From Treponema sp. (lineage in GTDB: Bacteria > Spirochaetota > Spirochaetia > Treponematales > Treponemataceae): DNA of 47,054 nt. The DNA lies in the NCBI GenBank assembly GCA_024695475.1, contig JAILIC010000102.1:1-47054 (forward strand). Reading direction: 5' to 3'. The notes beneath the pieces are model-generated. The model had not been told where the DNA came from, made no database searches, and saw only the letters and a program-made list of their open reading frames with translations. This document shows, one piece after another, positions 23,286-31,463 of the stretch (its first letter is position 1; each line of letters opens with the position of its first letter). Both the position numbers and the translations under genes were made by a program.

Positions 23286-24554
23286 ATGAGTTCTGATTTT
23301 CCATTATCACATGAACAGCTTTGTGAGCTGGTAAAAAAATTTCCTACACCATTTTATCTGTATGATGAGAACGCTATCCGAGAGAATATGCGTTATTTTA
23401 CAAAAGCATTCAGTATTTTTCCTCGATTTAGGGAGCATTTTGCGGTAAAGGCTTTGCCCAATCCGTATATCCTTAAAATATTGGCAGAAGAAGGTTGCGG
23501 TACTGATTGTTCCAGCTTGCCGGAATTAATACTGTCTGATGCAGCTGGTATTGAGGGTGAAAAAGTTATGTTCACCTCAAATGAGACTCCTGCTGCAGAG
23601 TTTCAGTATGCGTATGAGCATGGCAATATATGCAATCTTGATGATATTACGCATATTCCGTTCTTAAAAGAGTCTCTTGGTGGAAAATTTCCAGAGCTCA
23701 TCTGTTTCCGTTATAATCCAGGTCCATTAAAAAAAGGTGGTAATGCCATTATAGGAAAACCGGAAGAAGCAAAGTACGGTCTTACGAGAGAGCAGTTGTT
23801 TGAAGCATATCAAAAGTGTCGTGCACTTGGTGCCAAACGATTTGGACTTCATACTATGGTTGCCTCAAATGAACTAAACCCAGAGTTCTTTATCGATACG
23901 GCTAAGATTGTCTTTGAGCTCTGTGTCACGTTAAAAAAAGAATATGATATTCGTATCGAGTTTGTAGATTTGGGTGGCGGCGTTGGTATTCCGTATAAGC
24001 CAGATCAGAAAAAAGTGGATCTTGATTATGTCGCAAAGGGCATTCGTGCTTTATATGATAGTATGATAGTACCTGCGGGACTTGATCCACTCGGAATCTA
24101 TTGGGAATGTGGACGTCCGATTACTGGTCCGTATGGCTGGTTGATAACGACCGCTATTCATGAAAAACATATTTATCGTGACTATATTGGTGTTGATGCG
24201 TGTATGGCAGATTTAATGCGTCCTGGTATGTACGGGGCCTACCATGAAGTGACCGTTAGTGGAAAAGAAAATGCCCCAAAAGATCAGGTTTATGATGTTG
24301 TCGGTTCTTTGTGTGAAAACTGCGATAAGTTTGCGGTACAGCGACCATTACCTAAGATAGAGCGTGGTGATATTGTCATTATTCATGACGCTGGTGCACA
24401 TGGCAGGGCAATGGGATTTAATTATAACGGAAAACTCCGCTGTGGCGAAATCTTGATGCGACCTGATGGTACCTTTAAGGAAATACGCCGGCGCGAAACC
24501 ATAGATGATTATTTTGCAACACTTGATATGCAGGGCGTAAAAAGCTTTTCATAA
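23286..24554 (+). CDS. lysA: Diaminopimelate decarboxylase-like PLP enzyme (LysA family)
   Basis: A 422-residue fold-type III PLP decarboxylase. The PLP lysine is Lys55 in HFAVKALPNP. A glycine-rich phosphate loop is in FVDLGGGVGIPYKP, and the C-terminal active-site block is GSLCENCDKFA (family CESxD). Two motifs differ from textbook LysA: the His block reads LHTMVASNE instead of HIGSQ, and the EPGR block reads ECGRPITGPYG. This may be a distinct LysA subgroup or a related amino-acid decarboxylase. The last step of lysine synthesis is the best guess. It starts with a leaderless-type promoter and ends at a strong terminator. Confidence 0.82.
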   Translation: MSSDFPLSHEQLCELVKKFPTPFYLYDENAIRENMRYFTKAFSIFPRFREHFAVKALPNPYILKILAEEGCGTDCSSLPELILSDAAGIEGEKVMFTSNETPAAEFQYAYEHGNICNLDDITHIPFLKESLGGKFPELICFRYNPGPLKKGGNAIIGKPEEAKYGLTREQLFEAYQKCRALGAKRFGLHTMVASNELNPEFFIDTAKIVFELCVTLKKEYDIRIEFVDLGGGVGIPYKPDQKKVDLDYVAKGIRALYDSMIVPAGLDPLGIYWECGRPITGPYGWLITTAIHEKHIYRDYIGVDACMADLMRPGMYGAYHEVTVSGKENAPKDQVYDVVGSLCENCDKFAVQRPLPKIERGDIVIIHDAGAHGRAMGFNYNGKLRCGEILMRPDGTFKEIRRRETIDDYFATLDMQGVKSFS

Positions 24555-24570
24555 TTGATGTGTAAGATAT

Positions 24571-24634
24571 AAAAAAAGGCTGTCCTTTGAAGGTGTGATC
24601 ACATCAGTGTCATCTTCTAGGACAGCCTTTTTTT
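24571..24634. terminator. Terminator between lysA and the SGNH-like gene
   Basis: AAAAAAAGGCTGTCCT (24571-24586) pairs with AGGACAGCCTTTTTTT from 24619, a 16-base stem with A-runs and T-runs on both sides, so it can act in both directions. The 32-base loop contains a further palindrome (GTGATCAC). Its core GGCTGTCC is shared with the terminator at 14703-14740. Confidence 0.85.
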
Positions 24635-24643
24635 TAGAACAGC

Positions 24644-25288
24644 TTAACCTACTTGTGGAATTGGTGCGATTTCATCTTTGATAGTACCAATTGCGGTATT
24701 AACATAACCGTATAACAAGTTAACAATGTCTCGTACCGGTTTTTTGATAGACAGAGGACGCAAAAATCCGGTGTCATACAAGAATGAAAATACTTCTTTT
24801 GTGGCACGAGGGTTCCACACTTTAATACGGTTTATATCACAAAACTCACAGTGTTCAGAGTCTGCTATAGCGTGTAGATGCCGATTTAATTCACTGACAG
24901 TTTCGTTTTTGCTGTAATTAGCAACTGAAATAACAGCAATACGGGTTTTTTTGTTGTCAGCCTTGATTCGTTCAATCAGGGCTATGTACGCTTTGTCAAA
25001 TGCACTGGTATTGTTTCTAAAGAAATCAATATCTGTACTACCGATATGTATCAACACTGCTTCTGGTTGAATGGGAGCAATACATGTTTCGTAGTACTGG
25101 GTGGCTTCAAGTATAGATAAGTTATCAATGCTGCGATTGTACATAGTAAAATTCAAGTCGCAAGATTGTGCAATTTCCAAAACAGGGATTTCCTTGTCCA
25201 TTGATCCTCCAAAGAGAACAACTGAACCAACACTTGCCAAAGAATTCAGTGCTTTATACTTATTAATTTCATTGGAAAAAGTGTTCAT
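24644..25288 (-). CDS. SGNH/GDSL-like protein lacking a clear catalytic His
   Basis: A 214-residue soluble protein. Block I reads SVVLFGGSMDKEIP, with Ser in the GDS-like position, and a later block reads VLIHIGSTDIDFF, in the place of the GxND block. The order and spacing suggest an SGNH hydrolase fold. The usual C-terminal DxxH pair is not visible: after residue 150 there is no histidine. It may be inactive, use another base, or be a different Rossmann-like protein. No signal peptide is seen. AAAGGAGG lies upstream of the ATG. A SemiSWEET-sized membrane protein gene lies 22 bases upstream in the same direction, suggesting a joint role. Confidence 0.6.
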   Translation of the reverse strand: MNTFSNEINKYKALNSLASVGSVVLFGGSMDKEIPVLEIAQSCDLNFTMYNRSIDNLSILEATQYYETCIAPIQPEAVLIHIGSTDIDFFRNNTSAFDKAYIALIERIKADNKKTRIAVISVANYSKNETVSELNRHLHAIADSEHCEFCDINRIKVWNPRATKEVFSFLYDTGFLRPLSIKKPVRDIVNLLYGYVNTAIGTIKDEIAPIPQVG

Positions 25289-25310
25289 ATAAACCTCCTT
25301 TGTTTTTAAT

Positions 25311-25625
25311 TTATGCAGAAACTTTTTCGCTTGTACTTGTCACAACTGGTTTTGCAATTTTATCTAACTTTGCATTTTTGAAGTAGACGACAAGATTTGC
25401 CATTACGATAATAAGATTTAAGAAGTAGACAACCAAAACATAATTTGTCTGGTGGTTCAAGACTTTTGCAGTAATACCACCGATGTAACCAGTGATAATT
25501 AATAAGATGAAAGGCAGACTTGTTCCTCTGGCAGTACGTGCTTTATAAGCCTTGATAACATTGAGAGGCCAAGAACAACCAAAACAAACCAACATAAGGG
25601 TTTCAAAAAGCGAGCTAATTTCCAT
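25311..25625 (-). CDS. PQ-loop / SemiSWEET-like small membrane protein
   Basis: A 104-residue protein with three hydrophobic helices: SSLFETLMLVCFGCSWPLNVIK, LPFILLIITGYIGGITAKVL, YVLVVYFLNLIIVMANLVVYF. The first helix ends in WPLNVIKAYKARTARGTSLPF, which resembles the PQ-loop (Pro plus a turn, then K-x-S-x-S-L-P). A single three-helix bundle of about 100 residues is the size of bacterial SemiSWEET sugar transporters, which work as dimers. The ATG at 25625 has GGAGAG 7 bases upstream; a longer reading adds an unlikely head. It is the first of a pair with the SGNH-like gene. The transported substrate is unknown. Confidence 0.65.
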   Translation of the reverse strand: MEISSLFETLMLVCFGCSWPLNVIKAYKARTARGTSLPFILLIITGYIGGITAKVLNHQTNYVLVVYFLNLIIVMANLVVYFKNAKLDKIAKPVVTSTSEKVSA

Positions 25626-25764
25626 AATTAATCTCTCCAAAATTTGTATGTTTTTATCATATCCTTTTAAAATAGAAAGGCAATTTTTTGAAAGATAGAA
25701 ACATGATTTTGAGGGAAGTACCATTTTTTTTACTTAGGAAAGGGCTTTTGAAACTTTCTTTATA

Positions 25765-25773
25765 TGGTATGAT
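25765..25773 (+). promoter_or_regulatory. Extended -10 promoter of the CitA/CitB operon
   Basis: TGG followed by TATGAT (25768-25773) forms an extended -10, 11 bases before the ATG at 25785. TTGAAA at 25748-25753 is a poorly spaced -35. The leader would be about 4-5 bases, too short for a ribosome site. Confidence 0.4.
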
Positions 25774-25784
25774 ACAAAGCGACT

Positions 25785-27410
25785 ATGGGTAAGTATACAT
25801 TTGGAGCTAAAAAAAACACGCTGAATACGATTCGTAAAGATATACAAAAGAGTCAGTTGATTTTGATAGTCACTTTCTCTTTATTTTTGGCAGTAGGGAC
25901 TTCTACAATAAATGTTATCTTTACTGATCGGGCACTTAATCAAAATCTCCATAATACTGCAGAACTTATTTCGCGACTATATGTTGCATCTCGACAAAAA
26001 AGCTGGGTAGAAATTTTACAAACTTTTGATGATGTTAAACAGAACCTCTCGGAGGTTGACGTCATTTCTATAGTTGATGAAAACAATATTCGTTTATACC
26101 ACTCCAACCATGAATTAATCGCAACGCATTATGATGGGACTATTCCTGATTTTGAGCGCCATAAAAATGGTTTTTATACAGAAAACGATGTGGGACCTTC
26201 AGGTCCTCAGCGGCGTGCCTATTGTGTGTTATATGATAAAGATGGTCAGTATTGCGGTTTTACCATGACAATCATTTTGAGGCGGAGTATGCATTCTATA
26301 ACATTACGAACCGTCCTTTTATGTCTTATAGTAACGATTTTTGCAGTTTTTGTAGAACTGATTATATCTAAAACCTTATCGGCAAATATAAAACATAAGT
26401 TACTTGGGTATGAACCTGATATTTTTTCTTCGATGTTTAAGATTCGGGATAATACGCTTAATGCAATAAGCGATGGCATTGTTGCGGTAAACGCTAAATT
26501 AGAAGTTGAATTTGAAAATAAAGCAGCCCGAAAGTTTTTGCAATATGATGATTCTGATCCAAAATTAACTGGTATCCGTCATACGGTGTTTATTCAAAAG
26601 TTTTTGGCAAAAACAATCTCTGATGGTGAAATACGTTCTAACATACAAGAGCGGACAGAGGCGGGTGCTGAGTTACTTATCGATTGTATTCCTATAAAAG
26701 AAGATCAGGACATTATTGGCGGGGTTGCCATCCTCCATGATAGGACGGAGTATACGAAACTTATGGAAGACTTGTCTGGTACCAAGTATTTGGTCGACTC
26801 CATGAGGGCAAATAATCACGATTTTACCAATAAACTTCATGTCATTCTTGGATTAATACAGATAGGGCAATATCAGGCAGCCATGGAGTATATCGAACAT
26901 ATTTCAATTATTCAGCGGGAGACGATTAGTACGGTTGTAAAGTCGATAGACAATCCTGCATTGGCGGCACTCCTCATAGGAAAAATTGCCCGGTCTTCGG
27001 AATGTAATGTAAAATTTGTTTTTCGAGAGGGGAGTTCTTTTACCGCTTCTCACATTTCTATACCGAGTGAAGCTCTTATTACGATAGCTGGCAATCTTAT
27101 TGATAATGCCTTAGATGCTATGAATCAACGCATAATAAGTACCGATATGGAAATGGAAGTAAAGGAACTTGTTTTTGGTGTTTTTACAAAGCCTGGTTCC
27201 TTATTACTGACGGTTGATGATACCGGCTGTGGTATTGCTGATGATATAAAAGCTCGTGTTTTTGATCAAGGGTTTTCCACAAAGGGCTCTGGAAGGGGAG
27301 TGGGATTGTATCATACCAAGCAATTGGTAGAGAGTTTGGGAGGTACAATTTCGTTTGAGTCACAGGTAGATCAGGGGACAAGCTTTATGGTTAGTTTTAA
27401 CAGGACGTAA
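25785..27410 (+). CDS. CitA/DcuS-type sensor histidine kinase
   Basis: A 541-residue membrane sensor. It has a first membrane helix (about residues 24-46), a periplasmic PAS-like domain (47-165) with DVISIVDENNIRLYHSNHEL as in CitA/DcuS ligand pockets, and a second helix (171-195). A cytoplasmic PAS domain (220-320) and the kinase core follow. The dimerisation box is NNHDFTNKLHVILGLIQIGQ with His345, characteristic of the citrate/dicarboxylate sensor family. ATP-binding boxes are NLIDNALDA, VDDTGCGI and GRGVGLYHTKQL. Ligands of the family are citrate, malate, fumarate and similar acids. The response regulator follows after two bases. Confidence 0.93.
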   Translation: MGKYTFGAKKNTLNTIRKDIQKSQLILIVTFSLFLAVGTSTINVIFTDRALNQNLHNTAELISRLYVASRQKSWVEILQTFDDVKQNLSEVDVISIVDENNIRLYHSNHELIATHYDGTIPDFERHKNGFYTENDVGPSGPQRRAYCVLYDKDGQYCGFTMTIILRRSMHSITLRTVLLCLIVTIFAVFVELIISKTLSANIKHKLLGYEPDIFSSMFKIRDNTLNAISDGIVAVNAKLEVEFENKAARKFLQYDDSDPKLTGIRHTVFIQKFLAKTISDGEIRSNIQERTEAGAELLIDCIPIKEDQDIIGGVAILHDRTEYTKLMEDLSGTKYLVDSMRANNHDFTNKLHVILGLIQIGQYQAAMEYIEHISIIQRETISTVVKSIDNPALAALLIGKIARSSECNVKFVFREGSSFTASHISIPSEALITIAGNLIDNALDAMNQRIISTDMEMEVKELVFGVFTKPGSLLLTVDDTGCGIADDIKARVFDQGFSTKGSGRGVGLYHTKQLVESLGGTISFESQVDQGTSFMVSFNRT

Positions 27411-27412
27411 AT

Positions 27413-28087
27413 ATGTATAGTGTTTTGATAGTTGAAGACGATCCTATGGTCGCAATGATTAACGAACAATATGTAACGCGTAATGGTAATTTTACTGTCG
27501 TAGGACATTGCCGTAATGGACAGGAAGCGCTTGATTTTCTTGATAAACAGGTAGTAGATCTTCTTATTCTTGATGTATATATGCCATACATGAATGGCGT
27601 TGAAGTTTTACATCGCATTAGAGATCGGCATATACAGACGGAAGCTATTATGGTTACTGCCGCAAATGATACGGTAACCCTAGATGATACCATGCATCTT
27701 GGTGTTATCGATTATTTGGTAAAACCATTTGCCTTTGATCGATTTCAAATTGCACTTGAAAAGTATTGCAATAAAGTACGTACTCTAAAAAATGCCCAGG
27801 TTCTTGATCAACATAACATTGACAGTATCATTTCAAATCTGGGTACCTCTAAAGAAAAACAATATCCCAAAGGTATACAGGAAAAAACTTTGGCGCTTAT
27901 ATTAAACAATCTGGATACGGCAACGGGCTGGCTTGATGGTGATACGATTGCAAAAAATGCACGATTGTCCAGTGTTACCGTCCGTAGATATATGAATTAT
28001 CTCGTTGAAAGTGGATCTGTACTGGAAAATATCAACTATGATACAGGAGGACGTCCCAGTATGCTCTACAAAAAGAAAGACCATTGA
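27413..28087 (+). CDS. CitB/DctR-family response regulator
   Basis: A 224-residue regulator. The receiver domain (1-120) has EDD near the N-terminus, the phospho-acceptor Asp54 in LLILDVYMP, the Thr in IMVTAAN and the Lys in LVKPFAFDRF. The C-terminal part has a DNA-binding helix-turn-helix with TIAKNARLSSVTVRRYMNYL and ends in a small wing (GRPSMLYKKK), as in CitB/DcuR. It starts 2 bases after the kinase stop, so the pair is translationally linked. Likely targets are transport or fermentation genes for organic acids; the TRAP operon at 14.7-17.9 kb is one candidate, but no binding site was identified. Confidence 0.93.
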   Translation: MYSVLIVEDDPMVAMINEQYVTRNGNFTVVGHCRNGQEALDFLDKQVVDLLILDVYMPYMNGVEVLHRIRDRHIQTEAIMVTAANDTVTLDDTMHLGVIDYLVKPFAFDRFQIALEKYCNKVRTLKNAQVLDQHNIDSIISNLGTSKEKQYPKGIQEKTLALILNNLDTATGWLDGDTIAKNARLSSVTVRRYMNYLVESGSVLENINYDTGGRPSMLYKKKDH

Positions 28088-28146
28088 TAACACTTATGTG
28101 TACAGTGCTGTGTTTTTACGTGGTAGGGTTCATGAGTTTTTCGGTG

Positions 28147-28175
28147 TTGCACTAATCCTCATTTCTTTTTATGCC
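28147..28175 (+). promoter_or_regulatory. Candidate leaderless promoter of the acidic-repeat gene
   Basis: There is a -35 TTGCAC (28147-28152), a 17-base spacer and a weak -10 TATGCC (28170-28175), then 9 bases to the ATG at 28185. The -10 matches consensus at only three positions, so this is less certain than the others. Confidence 0.32.
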
Positions 28176-28184
28176 GATACATAA

Positions 28185-30521
28185 ATGATGACCTCTGTAC
28201 AGAAAACAGCTGTCAGTTTTTTATTTACTGTTGCCTTGTTTGCAGCATTTGCTGTAGTTGCATTTGGTGGACTGTTTACAATGATAGATGTCTCTTTCTA
28301 TCAACCGATAAAAACAGTTCAGTTGCGTAAGCAGTTAGATACAATTTCTGATAGTTTTGACAGTTATTTTACTTCTCTTATTTCGAATTTTACTTCATAT
28401 GCTGCTGATCAAAAGGTGATGACCTATCTGGAACAGCGAGCTGCTGAAGATGATATACAAGCTCGATCAAATTTGACAGGTGCTCTCATTGCTTCCAATC
28501 CTGGATTAGAGGGAATACGTCTCATAGACCGTGACAATGTGAGTATCCATTTTAGTACCTACAAACAAGACGTATTAAAGCAAGAAAAAGACTTTAAGCT
28601 ATATAAAAAATATACTGATCTACAAACTGATAGCGGTAAAAAGGAACTTCCTCAGAGCCTGATTGTTGCCCCTGAGTCGCTGTCTGGCAGCGAGCGTCCT
28701 TTTATCGTTTACTTTGATCAAGACAATCTTCGATTTGTGATCTCACTGCCTTTTTTTGATAAATATGATATATATCGCGGTAGCATTGTGTTTTATATAC
28801 GTTCCAGTGAGCTACGGTCGGTTTTAGCCAAAAATGCAATTGCGGCAGTAGATGAACGCTATACGTTGATAGCCTCAGAATCGGGAAATTTGCAAGGCAT
28901 TGTTTTTGGAATGCCAGTTATCGCACAAGAACAAGTAAGTGACACTATCTTAGGATATTATACGGCCGGTTCTTTGGGACCAGACTCTGTCGTAGCTGAT
29001 ACGGAAGCGGCTGATTCCTATATTGTATTATCTACTAATGTACGGGGTTTTTTTAGAGTTTCTGGCATGTATCCTTCATCTTTTTTTATGATGTCAACAA
29101 CAGTACGCTATCTCTTGCTGTTGTGTGTGTTTATTTCGTTGTTCCTTGGCATGTTTTTGTTATGTAATCTTCAGTACGATGATGTTTCGTATATCCGTGA
29201 TTATATCAAAAAGTTGCAGTTTGCCTTGTTGCGGGAGTATACAAAAAGTAATCATACAGAAGGCTGGAATACTGTTGCAGAATTGCTGACAAAAAAGAAA
29301 GATACCGTTTCTAAGGATATTATTAAAAAAGTAGGTAAGCATAATAAGAAAAAACAAGAAGAACTTTCTCAGGTACTTGAACAGAGCTGGGGCGAGTTAC
29401 TTGATGCGATAAAAGCTCAGGAACATAGAATGCAAGGTATATCGCAGGGAATTAATCCAGAACAATTGCGGGCTATGCTACAGGATGTGTTGGCAAAGAC
29501 TGCGATTTCTGTAGTTGCCCCTGCAAATACGGTGTCGAAACCAAAAGAACAAAAGCATTCTGTGGAGCAAGAGCATCGAGAAAATGCATCGGTCGAAGCT
29601 TCTCTTATTGAAGCTGAGGCGGAAGGTCAGCTGGCATCAGTTGATGAAGTAGAAGAGTTGTCCGATGTAGAAGAACTGAACGAAGTTGAGGAACTTGCTG
29701 ATGATGTAGAGGAATTGTCTGATGCCGAACCAGTGGAAGATGTCGAGGAGGTGGATGACTTAGAAGAAGTCGAGGCGGCAGAGGAAATCGACGACATAGA
29801 ATCAGTGGAAGATGCCGAACCTGTAGCTGACGCCGAACCAGTGGAAGATGCCGAACCTGTAAATGATGCTGAACCAGTTGAAGAGGTCGAGGAGGTAGAC
29901 GACTTAGAAAAAGTCGAGGCGGCAGAGGAAATCGACGACATAGAATCAGTGGAAGAGGCTGAGGTACTTGAAGAAATAGAGGCGGTCAACGATGTTGAGC
30001 CTGCAGAATCTGTTGAACTTCTAGAAGAGCCGGAGCCTGTAAAAGAAGTAGAGGAAGCTGATACTGCAGAACCTGTAGCTTCAGTGGAAGTTGAGTCAGC
30101 GGTTCTCCCAGTAAATAATGAGAGAGAATCAGTAGAGTTTGTACCAGATGAGAAATTGGAAATGATTGAAGAAACTGTACAAAAATCTGTTGAGTTAGCT
30201 CCTCAAAATGCCGAAAAAGTAAAAGAGCTTAATGGTGTTCAGGATATCTCCCATCCTCAAACAAGTATTACTGCTGATGAGGATGACGGTGTTGTAACCG
30301 CATCTCTTGAATTGCTCGAAGATACTAATACCAAGGAGTTTAGTTTTACTGCTATGACAATGAAAAATACTGTTATTACTGATTTACACCCAATAAAAGG
30401 AGCCGATCAAGCTATTATCACTACAGCTGATGGTATCGTCTCAATTTCGAATACTGTTGATACCAGTCGTGTACATCAGGATCCTGCATTTAAAGAATTG
30501 GTTGATTCTGTTTTAAAATAA
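28185..30521 (+). CDS. Two-helix sensor-like membrane protein with acidic Glu/Val repeats
   Basis: A 778-residue protein of unknown function. It has helix 1 (about 8-33), an extracytoplasmic domain of about 270 residues with the layout of a double-Cache sensor (for example IRLIDRDNVSIHFST), and helix 2 (308-328). A cytoplasmic part begins with a basic, coiled-coil-like stretch (335-440). Residues about 485-640 are a strongly acidic low-complexity tract of VEEL, VEEV, DDIESVE and DAEPV units, in which a 71-base segment is repeated at 144-base distance with 3 differences. A Ser/Thr-rich tail follows. No kinase, cyclase or receptor-signalling domain is visible. It stands directly after the CitA/CitB pair. 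Confidence 0.8.
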   Translation: MMTSVQKTAVSFLFTVALFAAFAVVAFGGLFTMIDVSFYQPIKTVQLRKQLDTISDSFDSYFTSLISNFTSYAADQKVMTYLEQRAAEDDIQARSNLTGALIASNPGLEGIRLIDRDNVSIHFSTYKQDVLKQEKDFKLYKKYTDLQTDSGKKELPQSLIVAPESLSGSERPFIVYFDQDNLRFVISLPFFDKYDIYRGSIVFYIRSSELRSVLAKNAIAAVDERYTLIASESGNLQGIVFGMPVIAQEQVSDTILGYYTAGSLGPDSVVADTEAADSYIVLSTNVRGFFRVSGMYPSSFFMMSTTVRYLLLLCVFISLFLGMFLLCNLQYDDVSYIRDYIKKLQFALLREYTKSNHTEGWNTVAELLTKKKDTVSKDIIKKVGKHNKKKQEELSQVLEQSWGELLDAIKAQEHRMQGISQGINPEQLRAMLQDVLAKTAISVVAPANTVSKPKEQKHSVEQEHRENASVEASLIEAEAEGQLASVDEVEELSDVEELNEVEELADDVEELSDAEPVEDVEEVDDLEEVEAAEEIDDIESVEDAEPVADAEPVEDAEPVNDAEPVEEVEEVDDLEKVEAAEEIDDIESVEEAEVLEEIEAVNDVEPAESVELLEEPEPVKEVEEADTAEPVASVEVESAVLPVNNERESVEFVPDEKLEMIEETVQKSVELAPQNAEKVKELNGVQDISHPQTSITADEDDGVVTASLELLEDTNTKEFSFTAMTMKNTVITDLHPIKGADQAIITTADGIVSISNTVDTSRVHQDPAFKELVDSVLK
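29742..29956 (+). repeat. In-gene duplication, 144-base (48-codon) offset
   Basis: Bases 29742-29812 and 29886-29956 are 71 bases each and differ at 3 positions. They encode the VEEVDDLE, VEAAEEIDDIESVE part of the acidic tract. The near-identity at DNA level points to recent slippage or recombination within the gene, so length variation among strains is likely. Confidence 0.85.
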
Positions 30522-30549
30522 AAAATACACTACGACACTTTTTTAATGA

Positions 30550-30578
30550 TTGTCAATATTATCTGATTAATTTATACT
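30550..30578 (+). promoter_or_regulatory. Leaderless promoter of the thioesterase-DUF1622 operon
   Basis: There is a -35 TTGTCA (30550-30555), a 17-base spacer and a -10 TATACT (30573-30578), then 9 bases to the ATG at 30588. Both boxes match consensus at five of six positions. No Shine-Dalgarno precedes the ATG. Confidence 0.65.
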
Positions 30579-30587
30579 TTTACTATT

Positions 30588-31001
30588 ATGAAATATTGTG
30601 CTGATTTAGTTGTTAGATCATATGAATGTGATTCTTATGGTCATGTTAATAATGCGGTTTATGTTAATTATCTTGAATTTGGTCGTATGGAATATCTGCA
30701 CCAAATTAATTTTGACTATAAGGGAGTTGTTGCTGCAGGATACTATTTGTATATCTCTCATATAGATATCCATTATAAAGCATCCGCTTTTTTAGATGAT
30801 AAACTGACTGTTGAAGTAACTCCTAAAGAGCTTCGTGCTGTATCAGGAGTTTTTAAGCAAGTTATCCGTAAACAGGATGGTACCGTCTGTGTCGAAGCAG
30901 AAGTTACTTGGGCTAGTGTTACTAATGACGGAAAGCTTGCCCGTATGCCTAAGGAATTTCTGGTTCCTGGCTTGATTCCAGATCCAAATGATTTTAAATA
31001 A
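30588..31001 (+). CDS. Acyl-CoA thioesterase, hot-dog fold (YbgC/4HBT type)
   Basis: A 137-residue single hot-dog domain. The 4-hydroxybenzoyl-CoA thioesterase signature is seen as DSYGHVNNAVYVNYLEFGRMEYL, with the catalytic Asp15 (YECDSYGHVNN) and the long alpha helix after it. The central sheet carries HIDIHYKASAFLDDKLTVEVT. These enzymes act on short or aromatic acyl-CoA or acyl-ACP thioesters as dimers or tetramers. The exact substrate is not evident. The DUF1622 membrane gene follows after 10 bases with its own AAGGAG, so the two are co-transcribed. Confidence 0.92.
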   Translation: MKYCADLVVRSYECDSYGHVNNAVYVNYLEFGRMEYLHQINFDYKGVVAAGYYLYISHIDIHYKASAFLDDKLTVEVTPKELRAVSGVFKQVIRKQDGTVCVEAEVTWASVTNDGKLARMPKEFLVPGLIPDPNDFK

Positions 31002-31011
31002 GGAGTTATAA

Positions 31012-31404
31012 ATGATTAATACTGCAGTTGAGTATATTGCTATCATTATCAACAGTATTAGTATCGGTGTTGTTGTCTATGGTACCGTTTTTATTTCTAT
31101 AGCTTTTGTCCATAATGAGCTTTGCAGGACAAAGGGTAAATATACTATGGAAAAGCTAAGAGAGCTCCGTGTTGATTTGGGTGGTTATATTCTTCTAAGT
31201 CTTGAGCTGTTGATTGCGTCTGATATCCTTAAAACCATTTTGGAACCAGGGCTTACAGAGCTCGGCATCTTGGGAGGTATTGTTGTCCTGCGAACTGTAC
31301 TTTCGGTCTTTTTGAATAAAGAAATTAGTGAAATCGAAGCAGAGCATCAATCTCTCAAAGCACATTTGGAAAAACTGAGAAATGATTCAAGTGCAAATAC
31401 TTAA
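31012..31404 (+). CDS. DUF1622-like membrane protein
   Basis: A 130-residue protein with an N-terminal membrane helix (VEYIAIIINSISIGVVVYGTVFISIAF) and two more hydrophobic segments (LGGYILLSLELLIASDIL and LGILGGIVVLRTVLSVFLN). The short loop between them contains EPGLTEL. It ends in a charged helix. RxDLGxYIxLxLExxIAxDI is the most recognisable block of DUF1622, a family of three-helix membrane proteins without known function. AAGGAG lies 5-6 bases before the ATG. It ends at a strong terminator shared with the convergent DUF5312-like gene. Confidence 0.82.
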   Translation: MINTAVEYIAIIINSISIGVVVYGTVFISIAFVHNELCRTKGKYTMEKLRELRVDLGGYILLSLELLIASDILKTILEPGLTELGILGGIVVLRTVLSVFLNKEISEIEAEHQSLKAHLEKLRNDSSANT

Positions 31405-31422
31405 TCCTTTACCGTTTTAAAT

Positions 31423-31456
31423 AAAAAAAACTGCATGTCTCCATGCAGTTTTTTTT
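31423..31456. terminator. Bidirectional rho-independent terminator
   Basis: A perfect 15-base stem, eight A plus CTGCATG (31423-31437) with CATGCAG plus eight T (31442-31456), surrounds a TCTC loop. It lies between two converging genes, so it serves both. Confidence 0.92.
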
Positions 31457-31463
31457 ATGCCTA

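Noticed and set aside
29627..29989. Long minus-strand open frame of Ser/Thr/Ala repeats opposite the acidic tract
   Set aside because: It is the mirror of the Glu/Val codon repeats in the plus-strand gene; no ribosome site, and composition explains the lack of stops.
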